Assembly (NCBI GenBank): GCA_036502025.1
Contig: DASXZJ010000141.1
Coordinates: forward strand, 16,181 to 80,180
DNA: 64,000 nucleotides
Reading direction: 5' to 3'
From: Bog-473 sp036502025
GTDB taxonomy: Bacteria; Actinomycetota; Acidimicrobiia; Acidimicrobiales; RAAP-2
Shown piece after piece: positions 34,179 through 43,962 of this stretch. The notes under the pieces are model-generated. The model did no database searches, was not told the origin of the DNA, and was given only the letters and a program-made list of their open reading frames with translations. A program made the position numbers and the translations under genes. Numbering within the stretch: position 1 is the first letter of the stretch; every line of letters starts with the position of its first letter.

Positions 34179-35189
34179 TTAGCCTGTTTTAGTAACGGGG
34201 CTAGTCGTCGAGGTAGTGACCGAGGTCGAGACGACGTTCGTCCAAACCGCTAATTCGACAAACGCACCCGTCGAATTGGGAGTCGCCGCTATCGGGTTCG
34301 ATGGAGCCGGGATGTCGATTTCGGTTGGTCGACCAGTCTGCGGATCGACGATCAATCGCGGCAATTCAGACGATTCCGAGTCCGCCACCTCGACCCCTCG
34401 ATTGCCTTGGTGGTCCTGGGCCGGGACAACCTCAATCCCCGGAAGACCTTCTAAGACCTTGTACAGCGCAACCTCTAACTGGGGGGAAAGTCCTGTCGCC
34501 GGGCTGAAGAGGAGTGCAACTACTCGGCTATACGTCGGATCCGGACCTGAGAGATTGTCGACCTGAGCGATCCCGGTTTGGCCCTTGGCCAATATTTGCA
34601 ACAGGGCACTGGGTTCTGTAGGGAGGGACGATTCGTCAATCACGGCGTCTTCGTCCGGTCCCTGGCTGGCTGGTGGGGTCGTCCAATGAGGACTCAGCGG
34701 GTTTGCCTTCCAGGCCGCCTCATCGGCCGGGGACGTGAAATTCAGGTTCCCAGCCGGTGTCTGAACTACTTTGCCTCGACCGGGTTGACTCGACACCCAG
34801 GTTTGAATGGTCTCGGGGTACTGTGCCGTGGCCGGCGCGCTTCCGCTGCTTTGAACGACGATCTCAATCTCCGCTTTGGATTGCGTGTAGAGGAACTGCC
34901 CAGGGACGAGCGTCGTGCTGTGGATCTCGGCTGAATACGACAATCGGTCAATCGTTGCCGCCGCTGCATTTGAATTGGATGGCGAGTCGCCAAGAACGAA
35001 GTATGCAAGTGCTCCCAAACCGACGACGGCTGCAGCAATCCCCACGCCGACGTTACGAAGGCTGCCCGACGTCAACGAGGAAGCTGGAAGCTGGTTCATC
35101 CGAGCTGCTGCAGCCCGAGCGTCTAGGGAAAGGATCGCAACGGAGCGCGCGGGGTCAGCCTCAGAAATCATCAAATCTAGATCAATCAT
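34179..35189 (-). CDS. Single-pass membrane protein, CU044_5270-like sigma partner
   Basis: This is a 336-residue protein with an acidic cytoplasmic tail of about 45 residues, a transmembrane helix (about 46-66: VGVGIAAAVVGLGALAYFVL) and a large outer domain with conserved-looking LPGIEVVPAQDHQGNRGV and RLIVDPQTGRP segments. Proteins called CU044_5270 have this layout and are found next to ECF sigma factors in actinobacteria. The gene overlaps the sigma factor gene by eight bases. It may work as an anti-sigma factor or as the sensor; this is inference. Confidence 0.7.
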   Translation of the reverse strand: MIDLDLMISEADPARSVAILSLDARAAAARMNQLPASSLTSGSLRNVGVGIAAAVVGLGALAYFVLGDSPSNSNAAAATIDRLSYSAEIHSTTLVPGQFLYTQSKAEIEIVVQSSGSAPATAQYPETIQTWVSSQPGRGKVVQTPAGNLNFTSPADEAAWKANPLSPHWTTPPASQGPDEDAVIDESSLPTEPSALLQILAKGQTGIAQVDNLSGPDPTYSRVVALLFSPATGLSPQLEVALYKVLEGLPGIEVVPAQDHQGNRGVEVADSESSELPRLIVDPQTGRPTEIDIPAPSNPIAATPNSTGAFVELAVWTNVVSTSVTTSTTSPVTKTG

Positions 35190-35784
35190 CGTTCTCCTCT
35201 GAATGCTGGTGGTCCTTCAAGGCGGTGCATGTTGATGATTCATAAGACGGAGCATGGTTCGCCGTCAGGCGTGCTCCCGTCATCACGTCTAAGGCTGCAT
35301 TGAGTCGATTCCTGGCTCTGTGCATCCGTATTCCGACGGCATTCTCCGAGCACCCCAGTAGATGACCGGCTTCGGCGTGCGACAGGCCATCCCACAAAAC
35401 CAACTTCAATGTCTCACGCTCCCTTCGCGGTAATTTCGCAATCGCCGACCGAATTCGCTCGACTCGGTCATCGTTGGTATCCGAGACGGAATCAGGAACA
35501 CTGGAGACTGCGGTGGCTAAACGCAGAGAAAGGCGGGTGCGACGAGCGGTCGATCTCCGGTGTCGAGCCAACACGTGTCGAGAGACTCCGTATAGCCAAA
35601 GGCGATCATTAGGTGGCGCTGGTATTGCGTCTTGTCGACGCCACGCCGTTAGAAAAACTTCAGCCGCAAGATCGGATGCTTCCGAGAGATCGTTGGCAAC
35701 GCGCCGGATGAAGTAGCGGTGGATTGACTCGTAATGGGCGTCGTAGAGACCTTCGAACTTGGAATTTGGATCCGGCGAAGCCAT
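35182..35784 (-). CDS. RNA polymerase sigma factor, ECF type
   Basis: This is a 200-residue ECF sigma factor. Region 2 reads LYDAHYESIHRYFIRRVANDLSEASDLAAEVF-like with the typical AAEVFLTAWRR core, and region 4 has LPRRERETLKLVLWDGLSHAEAG followed by the helix-turn-helix LGCSENAVGIRMHRARNRL. The AT-richer codon use sets it apart from the other sigma gene at 16865. AGGTG with a full GGAGGTGAT lies about 13 bases before the ATG. It overlaps its membrane partner gene. Confidence 0.9.
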   Translation of the reverse strand: MASPDPNSKFEGLYDAHYESIHRYFIRRVANDLSEASDLAAEVFLTAWRRQDAIPAPPNDRLWLYGVSRHVLARHRRSTARRTRLSLRLATAVSSVPDSVSDTNDDRVERIRSAIAKLPRRERETLKLVLWDGLSHAEAGHLLGCSENAVGIRMHRARNRLNAALDVMTGARLTANHAPSYESSTCTALKDHQHSEENDD

Positions 35785-36042
35785 TGCTGATTCATCACCT
35801 CCGATTCTCCATATCGTGTTTTACGGTCTCTAGCCTTCTACTTCCCCTCTTTTCATCAAAACCTTTCAGATTGCCCTCCCTACCCTGCTCCCACGGCATT
35901 GACGCGAACATGGCGGGATGCCTGGCTTGATCTCGAAAGGAGATGGTGGCCCGGAGGGAGATATTCTCCTCATCTCGGCGGCCGGCCTCAGGCCCAGGGT
36001 CTGGACGGGTGACAGGACTTCCATGAGGGCAAGGGAGGCATC

Positions 36043-36699
36043 GTGCCAATCACCAGAAGGGTTACCGCGCTGTCGCTGGTCGTCCTAGGGGCGGTGGCCC
36101 TGAGCGCCTGCTCGAGCAGTCCGTCGAAGTCCGGTTCGTCCACCACCTCGGGCCCGTCCAGGTCGACCTCCACCTCGACCTCGAGCGCGTCCGCCACCAC
36201 CTCGACCCTGCCGTCGACCAGCTCGACGACGGCAGCCACCGCCACCTGCCAACCGTCCGGCCTCCACGTCGTGCTCTCGGGCTCGGGGGGTGCCGCCGGC
36301 ACCATTGAGCTCACCTTCTCCTTGACCAACACCACGTCGACGGTGTGCACCTTGTTCGGCTACCCGGGCATGCAGCTGCTCAACTCCACCGGCGGCTCGC
36401 TCCCGACCGTGGTCAAGCGGGGTGGCGGCCTCTCCTTCGAGAGCCTCCCAGTGACCACCGTCACGCTGAACGGGGGGCAGACGGCGTTCTTCAATGTCGG
36501 CTACAGCGACGTCAATGTCGGCACGACCTCGTGTTCGGTGGCCACACGGGTGGAGGTCACGCCTCCTAACGACACGGCCTTCACGGTGGTCACCGTGCCC
36601 GAGGTCAACGCCTGCGACGGCGGTGTCTTGAACACCTCACCGGTCTTCTCGTCGACCGACGCCACCGCCACCAGCACCACCGCTCCGCCGGTGCCCTGA
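36043..36699 (+). CDS. Lipoprotein with DUF4232 domain
   Basis: This is a 218-residue protein with a signal and lipobox LSAC (Cys about 24), a long Ser/Thr linker of about 45 residues, and a DUF4232 beta-sandwich (TIELTFSLTNTTSTVCTLFGYPGMQLL, then FFNVGYSDV and EVNACDGG with paired cysteines). It should be displayed on the outer face of the membrane. The function of DUF4232 is unknown. GGGAGG lies about eight bases before the GTG. It ends 16 bases from the convergent mutase gene. Confidence 0.8.
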   Translation: MPITRRVTALSLVVLGAVALSACSSSPSKSGSSTTSGPSRSTSTSTSSASATTSTLPSTSSTTAATATCQPSGLHVVLSGSGGAAGTIELTFSLTNTTSTVCTLFGYPGMQLLNSTGGSLPTVVKRGGGLSFESLPVTTVTLNGGQTAFFNVGYSDVNVGTTSCSVATRVEVTPPNDTAFTVVTVPEVNACDGGVLNTSPVFSSTDATATSTTAPPVP

Positions 36700-36715
36700 G
36701 TCTGGGCCGGCGCGG

Positions 36716-38314
<1,599 letters not shown>

Positions 38315-38360
38315 GACCACGACACTACGGAGGTCGGGGCCGGGAGGCCAGACTGGGCCC

Positions 38361-38810
38361 ATGCCCACGATGGAACCGGTCTTCTCCCACTTCGGCATCT
38401 GCGTCAGCGACCTCGAGCGATCGCTGCGTTTCTACTGCGAGGCACTCGGCTTCGAGACGGCCGAGTCGCACCAGATCGGCAGCGAATTCGCCCGGTTGAT
38501 GGACCTACCCGACGTGGCCGTGACCTCGCAGTTCATCCGGCGGGAGGGCACCGCCATTGAGCTGCTCGCCTTCAGCGAGCCGGCCCCCTTCGGCGACGGG
38601 GAGCGACGGGCGGTCAACCAGCTCGGCCTCACCCACCTCTCGTTCCGGGTGGCCGAGGTCGAGGCGGTAGCGGCCAAGGTGGTCGAGCTCGGGGGCGCGG
38701 TGGTCGAGTCCAGCCGGACCACCGTCGAGTTCGGGGGCACGCCCCTCGAATTCGTCTACTGCACCGACCCCGACGGCGTGCGGATCGAGCTCATGGATCT
38801 CAGTGGGTGA
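38361..38810 (+). CDS. VOC family protein, possible epimerase or glyoxalase-like enzyme
   Basis: This is a 149-residue vicinal-oxygen-chelate protein. Two beta-alpha-beta-beta-beta units can be seen, with likely metal ligands His in FSHFGICV, Glu in AIELLAF, His in LTHLSFRV and Glu in RIELMDL. Its place next to the mutase gene makes a methylmalonyl-CoA epimerase possible, but the sequence is equally like a lactoylglutathione lyase-type protein. The last 11 bases overlap the convergent repeat protein gene. Confidence 0.75.
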   Translation: MPTMEPVFSHFGICVSDLERSLRFYCEALGFETAESHQIGSEFARLMDLPDVAVTSQFIRREGTAIELLAFSEPAPFGDGERRAVNQLGLTHLSFRVAEVEAVAAKVVELGGAVVESSRTTVEFGGTPLEFVYCTDPDGVRIELMDLSG

Positions 38811-40098
38811 CCCCCACCACATTGGTGATGCCGAGACCGCTCAGGTCCCCGGCGAACGCGGCGTCCCCGAAGTTGAAGACGGTGCCGTCGCCCGCCACCT
38901 CCCAGTAGCCCCCGCCGTCCGGCGTGGTGGCCAGGCCGACGATCGGCGCGGTGCGGTGTTGGGTGGCCGCGGTTCCGTGGAAGGCCGCGTCGCCGTAGGT
39001 GAAGACGCCTCCGTCGGAGGCCACGAAAAGGTAACCGAGGTCATTCGGCATGGCCGCCAGGCCCACGATCGGTTCGGCCAGGTGCAGGTTGCCGGTCGAG
39101 CCCAGGAACGGCGCGTCGAAGGCGAAGATGCCGCCGTCGGCCGCCACCAGCCAGTAGCCGCCGGTGGCGTGGTCGGTCGCCATGCCGACGATGGGCTGGT
39201 TCAGGTGGAGGTTGCCCGTCGAACCGCGGAAGGCCGCGTCGCCGAAGGCGAAGATGCCGCCATCGGAAGCCACCAGCCAGTAGCCTCCGCCGTCGGGTGT
39301 AGCCGCCATGCCGACGATGGGCTGGTTGAGGCGGAGGTTGCCCGTGGAGCCGTAGAAGGCCGCGTCGCCGAAGGCGAAGATGCCGCCGTCGGAAGCCACC
39401 ATCCAGTAGCCGCCGCCATCGGGCGTGGTGGCCATGCCGACGATGGGCTGGTTGAGGTTGTCCACGCTGAGATCGCCCAGGTAGTTGAGATAGGAGTCGT
39501 CACCGAACCCGGTCAGGGCGCCGTTGTCGCCGTAAAGGTAGTAGCCCTGGCCCGGGGTGGAGGGGCGGAGGTTGATCGACAGGGCCCCGAAGAACTCGTC
39601 GTTGCCGCCGGAGCACTCGGCGTCGAACTGGATGCCCAGCGTGGTCGGGTTCCCCGAACTGTCGTAGCTGGCCTGGTCGACCTCGACGGACGAATCATTC
39701 TGGTCGGCGTCGGCGCAAAGCCCGCTTGCGCCGCCGGGCGGGGTGAAGAGCATGCTCAAGCCGTCGTCGGTGTCGTAGACGTTGCCCGCCGTCAGCGACT
39801 GGGACCCGGGGGGGATCAGGGTCATCCGCCACTCCTGGTTGGAGTTCCCGTTGGACACGTCCAAGGTGAGGGACCCGTCCTCCGCCGTCACCGCGACAGT
39901 CGGATAGTTGACGACGAACAACGCGCCGCCGTAGTCGGCCTCCAGGTAGGCGCCGTTGAGCGCGGGGGCGGCGGGGGTCGAAGCGGCGGCGTGGCCTGGG
40001 GTGAGGCCGGGCAGGGCCACGAACGCCGTCAGCAGGCCGGCCACGGCAAGGTGCCGGGGCCGCGCCCCGGTCACGCGCCGGAACCAGGCGAGGTCCAT
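38800..40098 (-). CDS. Secreted protein with six tandem propeller-like repeats
   Basis: This is a 432-residue protein with a signal peptide (LAVAGLLTAFVALPGLTPGHA), an N-terminal beta domain of about 150 residues, and six 35-44-residue repeats from residue 187. The repeat core is YWxVASDGGIFAFGDAAFxGS followed by LNQPIVGMA. The middle copies are nearly identical, while the first and last are diverged. Similar repeats occur in exported actinobacterial proteins, usually of unknown function. A six-bladed propeller is the simplest model. Confidence 0.7.
   Translation of the reverse strand: MDLAWFRRVTGARPRHLAVAGLLTAFVALPGLTPGHAAASTPAAPALNGAYLEADYGGALFVVNYPTVAVTAEDGSLTLDVSNGNSNQEWRMTLIPPGSQSLTAGNVYDTDDGLSMLFTPPGGASGLCADADQNDSSVEVDQASYDSSGNPTTLGIQFDAECSGGNDEFFGALSINLRPSTPGQGYYLYGDNGALTGFGDDSYLNYLGDLSVDNLNQPIVGMATTPDGGGYWMVASDGGIFAFGDAAFYGSTGNLRLNQPIVGMAATPDGGGYWLVASDGGIFAFGDAAFRGSTGNLHLNQPIVGMATDHATGGYWLVAADGGIFAFDAPFLGSTGNLHLAEPIVGLAAMPNDLGYLFVASDGGVFTYGDAAFHGTAATQHRTAPIVGLATTPDGGGYWEVAGDGTVFNFGDAAFAGDLSGLGITNVVGVTH
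38803..39540 (-). repeat. Six in-frame tandem repeats of about 126 bp
   Basis: The repeats encode units of 44, 42, 42, 41, 42 and 35 residues. The central units (about 39080-39460) are also similar at DNA level, which suggests recent duplication or gene conversion. Confidence 0.7.
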
Positions 40099-40115
40099 TG
40101 GTGCGAACGTAGCCG

Positions 40116-40121
40116 TATCCT
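40116..40121 (+). promoter_or_regulatory. -10 box TATCCT of a leaderless transcript
   Basis: TATCCT ends seven bases before the GTG at 40129 in the 30-base gap between divergent genes. There is no space for a ribosome binding site. Confidence 0.5.
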
Positions 40122-40128
40122 GGTTGTC

Positions 40129-40488
40129 GTGTCACTGATGTGGCGTTGGGTCCTTGTCGTCGTCACGGCGGCCACGGTGGTGGCCGGCTTGATGCCGCAC
40201 GTGCTGCGGGCCGGCGCCGAGGTCCCCATCACCTCGGTGGTCCTGGTCGCCGAAGAGTTGCAGGTGATGCCCAACGGATGCGCTGACGCGGTCTGTGGCA
40301 GGGGCTCGCCGGCCCCGACCATCCCCACCCTCACCATCACCGCCGTCGACGCCACCCTGGTCGGCGGGCTGCTCTTCGCGCTCATCCGCCTGACCCGGCG
40401 GTTCCGGACCGGCGCCCTGGCGCTGCCTCGGGGCACCGCCACCGGGCTGTTCCACCCCCCGCAGTTCTCCTCGTTCGACCTGATCTGA
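40129..40488 (+). CDS. Small membrane protein of unknown function
   Basis: I do not recognise this 119-residue protein. It has a hydrophobic N-terminal segment (WVLVVVTAATVVAGLMPHVL), an outer loop with two cysteines (NGCADAVCGRG), a second hydrophobic segment (ATLVGGLLFALIRL) and a basic tail. The two cysteines outside the membrane, and the DUF929/VKOR disulfide pair 90 bases downstream on the same strand, make it a possible partner or substrate of that system. Confidence 0.55.
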   Translation: MSLMWRWVLVVVTAATVVAGLMPHVLRAGAEVPITSVVLVAEELQVMPNGCADAVCGRGSPAPTIPTLTITAVDATLVGGLLFALIRLTRRFRTGALALPRGTATGLFHPPQFSSFDLI

Positions 40489-40578
40489 CCTCGGCGGGCC
40501 ACTCCGTGGCCGCCATCCACCGAACGATCCGAGGCGCGCCCAACGGGCCGCGGCCTCCACCTACCAAGGAGAACTCTC

Positions 40579-41553
40579 ATGTCGAAGTCCCAACGCGGGA
40601 CCGGGCGCGCCACGCGCCCGGCTCGCAGCACCACTGTCCCCCCGTCCGCCCCGGCCCGGCTGCGCCGCCGACATCCGATGCTGTTCACCCTGCTGCCGGT
40701 GGCGCTGGTCCTGCTGGCCATCGTCACCATGGTCGTCATCAAGACGGCAGGCGGATCAGGCGGTCCGTCGGCGGCGGCATCGACGACGACCGGGTCCAAG
40801 TTGTCGGGGGGCGACAGTTCGGCCGGCGGCAGCAACGGGACGTCACCGCTGCCCTCCAGCGTGCTGTCGGACGTCACGTCGGTCAGCCCGGCGACACTCG
40901 CCGCCATCGGCAGCCCGGGCGCGGTGCCGCTCCCCGTCAAGGTCCCGGGCACCCAGATCCTGCGGGCGGCCGACGGGAAGCCCGAGATCGTCTACATAGG
41001 GGCGGAGTACTGCCCGTTCTGCGCCGCCGAACGGTGGGCCCTGGTCCAGGCGCTCTCCCGCTTCGGCACCTTCACCGGGCTCGGCGCCACGCATTCGTCG
41101 AGCACCGACGTCTACCCGAACACGCAGACGTTCAGCTTCTTCGGGTCGACGTACACCAGTCCCTACCTCGACTTCACACCGGTGGAGGAGCAGAGCAACC
41201 AGCCGGCCGGTGGCAGCTACGCCACGCTGCAGACGCCGACCCCGGCCGAGAACGCGCTGCTCGCCAAATACGACGTGGCGCCGTACACCAGCGAGCCTGG
41301 GAGCATCCCCTTCCTCGATATCGGCAACCGCTACGTCGTGGTCGGCGCCAGCTACACACCGCAGCTACTGCAGGGCCTCAGCCTGCGGACCATCGCGGCC
41401 GACCTGAACCAGCCCAACAGCGTGGTGGCCACCGCCATCGACGGGACGGCCAACGCCATCACCGCCGGCATCTGCGCCCTCACCGGCGACCAGCCCGCCA
41501 GCGTGTGCAACACCCCGACCATCGCGGCCATCGTCCAGAAGCTGGGGTCCTGA
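40579..41553 (+). CDS. DUF929 family thioredoxin-like membrane protein
   Basis: This is a 324-residue protein with a basic cytoplasmic tail, a transmembrane helix (about 34-54), a Ser/Gly linker, and a thioredoxin-like domain whose active site is CPFC (Cys145, Cys148) in YIGAEYCPFCAAERW. The late PFLDIGNRYVVVG segment contains the usual cis-Pro region. It should form or shuffle disulfides outside the membrane, like DsbA. AAGGAG precedes the ATG by seven bases. The VKOR gene starts one base after the stop, giving an oxidant-regenerating pair. Confidence 0.85.
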   Translation: MSKSQRGTGRATRPARSTTVPPSAPARLRRRHPMLFTLLPVALVLLAIVTMVVIKTAGGSGGPSAAASTTTGSKLSGGDSSAGGSNGTSPLPSSVLSDVTSVSPATLAAIGSPGAVPLPVKVPGTQILRAADGKPEIVYIGAEYCPFCAAERWALVQALSRFGTFTGLGATHSSSTDVYPNTQTFSFFGSTYTSPYLDFTPVEEQSNQPAGGSYATLQTPTPAENALLAKYDVAPYTSEPGSIPFLDIGNRYVVVGASYTPQLLQGLSLRTIAADLNQPNSVVATAIDGTANAITAGICALTGDQPASVCNTPTIAAIVQKLGS

Positions 41554-41554
41554 G

Positions 41555-42037
41555 ATGCCGCGCTGGACCGGGCCGACGGCGTTGGGCCTCACCGTCCTGG
41601 CGGTCGGGCTGACCGGCTACCTGACGGTGACGCACTACACCGATCCGGCCGCGCTGGCGTGTCCCGACTCCGGCGTCGTCAACTGCACGCTGGTCACCAC
41701 CAGCAGCTGGTCGGTCATTCTGGGCGTGCCGGTTGCGGTCCTGGGCCTGGGCTGGGCGCTCGTCGTACTGGCGATGGACCTGCCCTGGGTCTGGCGCTCG
41801 CCCCCCGAGTGGCTGGCCACCGCGCGGCTGGCCGCCACCGGGGCGGGCGCGGCCATGGTGCTCTACCTGGTCTACGTCGAGCTGTTCCGGATCGGCGCCA
41901 TCTGCCTGTGGTGCACCGGGGTGCACATCACCGCGGTCCTCCTCTTCGCGGTGACGCTGGCCGCCCGGTCGCTGGCGAGGCAGCCGTCGGCGCCGGGGTC
42001 GGCGCCGGTCGGGATCCGGACCGGGTCAGGAAGGTGA
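41555..42037 (+). CDS. Vitamin K epoxide reductase (VKOR) family protein
   Basis: This is a 160-residue membrane protein with four hydrophobic helices. It has the VKOR loop cysteines (Cys36 and Cys44, CPDSGVVNC) and the CLWC redox site (Cys117, Cys120). Bacterial VKOR homologues reoxidise DsbA-like proteins by passing electrons to quinone. With the DUF929 protein encoded directly upstream it forms a complete disulfide-making pair. The last 12 bases overlap the convergent CtaG-like gene. Confidence 0.92.
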   Translation: MPRWTGPTALGLTVLAVGLTGYLTVTHYTDPAALACPDSGVVNCTLVTTSSWSVILGVPVAVLGLGWALVVLAMDLPWVWRSPPEWLATARLAATGAGAAMVLYLVYVELFRIGAICLWCTGVHITAVLLFAVTLAARSLARQPSAPGSAPVGIRTGSGR

Positions 42038-42934
42038 GCGGAGCACCGCTTCGGCCTGGGCGACCGCATCGAGCTCGCGGTCGACCCGGACCGCCCGGCG
42101 TTCCTCGAGGTGGAGCCAGCGCAAGGCCACCGGGATCATCGGCCAGAGCATGAGGGTGTCCCCGCCCACCCACATGATCACGCCGCCGATGTGCAGGTCA
42201 TTGGTGAGCCGCGCCTGGCTCCACGTCGGGTGGATGGCCAGGTAGGCCGGGAACATCTCGTGCACCGCCTGGTCGAGCGAGAGGCCGGTGAAGGTGTCGA
42301 TGGGGATGGCCAGGAACAGGTAACCGAACTGCAGGGCCGGGTGCATGCGGTAGGCGTTGGGGTCCACCCCGAAGATCTGGCGCCAGAAGAGGTAACCGAC
42401 CCCGAGGAACACCAGGTGCTCGGCGTTGTGCACCGACTCGTGCTGCAGCGTGTAGTTGTACCAAACGGTCAGATGCGTCAAAGGAATCATCACCGCGTAG
42501 AGGACGAAGGCCACGCCGGGGTGACCCAGCACCTTGGCCACCCGGGAGCGCAGGACCTCGGTCACCACCACGTGCGCCGTGCCGGTGGTGGCGCGGAAGG
42601 CCAGCTCCAGGGGAGAGGCGATGGCGAACAGCGGAGCAGCCACCATGATCAGGAGGAGGTGCTGGACCATGTGGTCCCAGAAGAGGTCGCCGTCGTAGAC
42701 CCCGATGAAGCTGAAGATGGCGAGGCCCGTCGAGGCCAGACCTCCGATGAAGGCCGCGGTGCGGAAGGCGGGCCAGAGATGGCGGGGGCGGCGCCGGTTG
42801 GCCCGTTGCACGCCCCAGAGGTAGAGCGCCAACGCGACCAGGACCATGACCACCGGGACGAAATCGAACTGGGTGGAGAGGAGCTGGGTGCCGTGGAGCG
42901 GGGGCAGCGGGGCGTCGCCGAGCAGTGCGATCAT
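42026..42934 (-). CDS. Cytochrome c oxidase assembly protein, CtaG/Caa3-type
   Basis: This is a 302-residue integral membrane protein with about seven helices. Conserved polar residues lie in FWDHMVQHLLLIMVAAPLFA, HESVHNAEHLVFLGVGYLFW and GLSLDQAVHEMFPAYLA. The histidines are probable copper ligands. Members help insert copper into cytochrome oxidase. TAGTCT eight bases before the ATG, with GGAG in between, may be the promoter and binding site. The disulfide genes next to it would fit copper-protein maturation. Confidence 0.85.
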   Translation of the reverse strand: MIALLGDAPLPPLHGTQLLSTQFDFVPVVMVLVALALYLWGVQRANRRRPRHLWPAFRTAAFIGGLASTGLAIFSFIGVYDGDLFWDHMVQHLLLIMVAAPLFAIASPLELAFRATTGTAHVVVTEVLRSRVAKVLGHPGVAFVLYAVMIPLTHLTVWYNYTLQHESVHNAEHLVFLGVGYLFWRQIFGVDPNAYRMHPALQFGYLFLAIPIDTFTGLSLDQAVHEMFPAYLAIHPTWSQARLTNDLHIGGVIMWVGGDTLMLWPMIPVALRWLHLEERRAVRVDRELDAVAQAEAVLRSPS

Positions 42935-42954
42935 GCCGCTCCAGACTAACTACG

Positions 42955-43962
42955 TCAGCCGTGCTGCCAGAATCGCTGCGCCAGGCCCCGCTGGCCGTAG
43001 AGCGCCACCGCATCGAGCGCGGCGATCTCGTCGTCGTCCATCTTCCATCCGAGCGCGCCGGCGTTCTCCTCGGCCTGGCCGCGGTTCTTGGCGCCGGGGA
43101 TGGGGACGGCGCCCTTGGCGATTATCCAGGCCAGCGCCACCTGGCTCGGCGTGCGGTCGCCGTGGGCGGCGCCTATGCGCCGGAGCTCGGCCACGATGGC
43201 GTCGACCTTCTCCATCGGGTGCGCCGAGAAGGTGCGGCTCTTGGGGGGCGGGTTGGCCGCGCTGTACTTGCCGGTCAGTCGGCCCTGCCCGATGGGCGAG
43301 TAGGCCAGCGGGACGACCCCGAGGTCGGCGCAGCAGGCCAGCAGGCCGGCCTGCTCGGGCATGGTGCGCAGGAGCGAGAACTCGATCTGGTTGCTGGCCA
43401 GGCGCAGGCCGCGCTGGCGCAGCGCGGCGTCCATGGCGGTGGTCTCCTTGACCGAGTAGTTGGAGACGCCGACCGCCCTGACAAGGCCCTCGGCATGCGC
43501 GGCCGCCAGCGCGTCGGCGAGGGCGCCGTGGTTGCGCAGCGAGATCGGCCCGTGGATCTGGTAGAGGTCGATCTGCTCGAGGCCCAGGCGGGCCAGCGAG
43601 GCCCGGGCCGCGGCGGCGAGGGCGGAGGTGACGTTGAGCTTCCATGGGCTCGGCATGAACTTGGTGGCGATGACGACCCGCTGACGGGCGGACGGGTCGC
43701 GGGCCAGCAGGCGACCGATGATGCGCTCGCTCTCGCCGCCGCCGTAGCCCTCGGCCGTATCGAAGAGCACCACCCCAGCCTCGAGGCAGGCGTCCCACGC
43801 ATCCTCGATGGTCGCCTCGGTGTAGGAGGCGTCGTAGCCGCCCATGCCCCAGGTCTTCTTGTCGCCCCAGGCCCAGGTGCCGACCCCGAGCGGCGGGATG
43901 GACACGCCGGAACCGGCGAGGGTGACGTGGTCGCTGGCCCGGGGTGGGGTGGGGTCAGTCAT
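42955..43962 (-). CDS. Aldo/keto reductase
   Basis: This is a 335-residue TIM-barrel reductase. FDTAEGYGGGESERIIG has the catalytic Asp and Tyr, IATKF the Lys and YQIHGP the His, so the tetrad is complete. NADPH binding is likely through AVPIPGAKNRGQAEEN. It reduces carbonyl compounds. The ATG overlaps the end of the hydrolase gene by eight bases. Confidence 0.92.
   Translation of the reverse strand: MTDPTPPRASDHVTLAGSGVSIPPLGVGTWAWGDKKTWGMGGYDASYTEATIEDAWDACLEAGVVLFDTAEGYGGGESERIIGRLLARDPSARQRVVIATKFMPSPWKLNVTSALAAAARASLARLGLEQIDLYQIHGPISLRNHGALADALAAAHAEGLVRAVGVSNYSVKETTAMDAALRQRGLRLASNQIEFSLLRTMPEQAGLLACCADLGVVPLAYSPIGQGRLTGKYSAANPPPKSRTFSAHPMEKVDAIVAELRRIGAAHGDRTPSQVALAWIIAKGAVPIPGAKNRGQAEENAGALGWKMDDDEIAALDAVALYGQRGLAQRFWQHG

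Larger units (their letters stand above)
33060..35930. other. AT-richer island with a sigma-factor module
   Basis: From just after the ABM gene to about 35930 the base composition drops to around 50-55% G+C by eye, with AT-rich runs such as those at 34120-34142, while the flanks are near 70%. The three genes inside all run leftward. No integrase, transposase, tRNA or flanking repeat is visible. It is probably a horizontally acquired segment. Confidence 0.65.

Noticed and set aside
33060..35930. Mobile element or phage remnant
   Set aside because: The composition differs from the flanks, but no transposase, integrase, terminal repeats or tRNA target were found.
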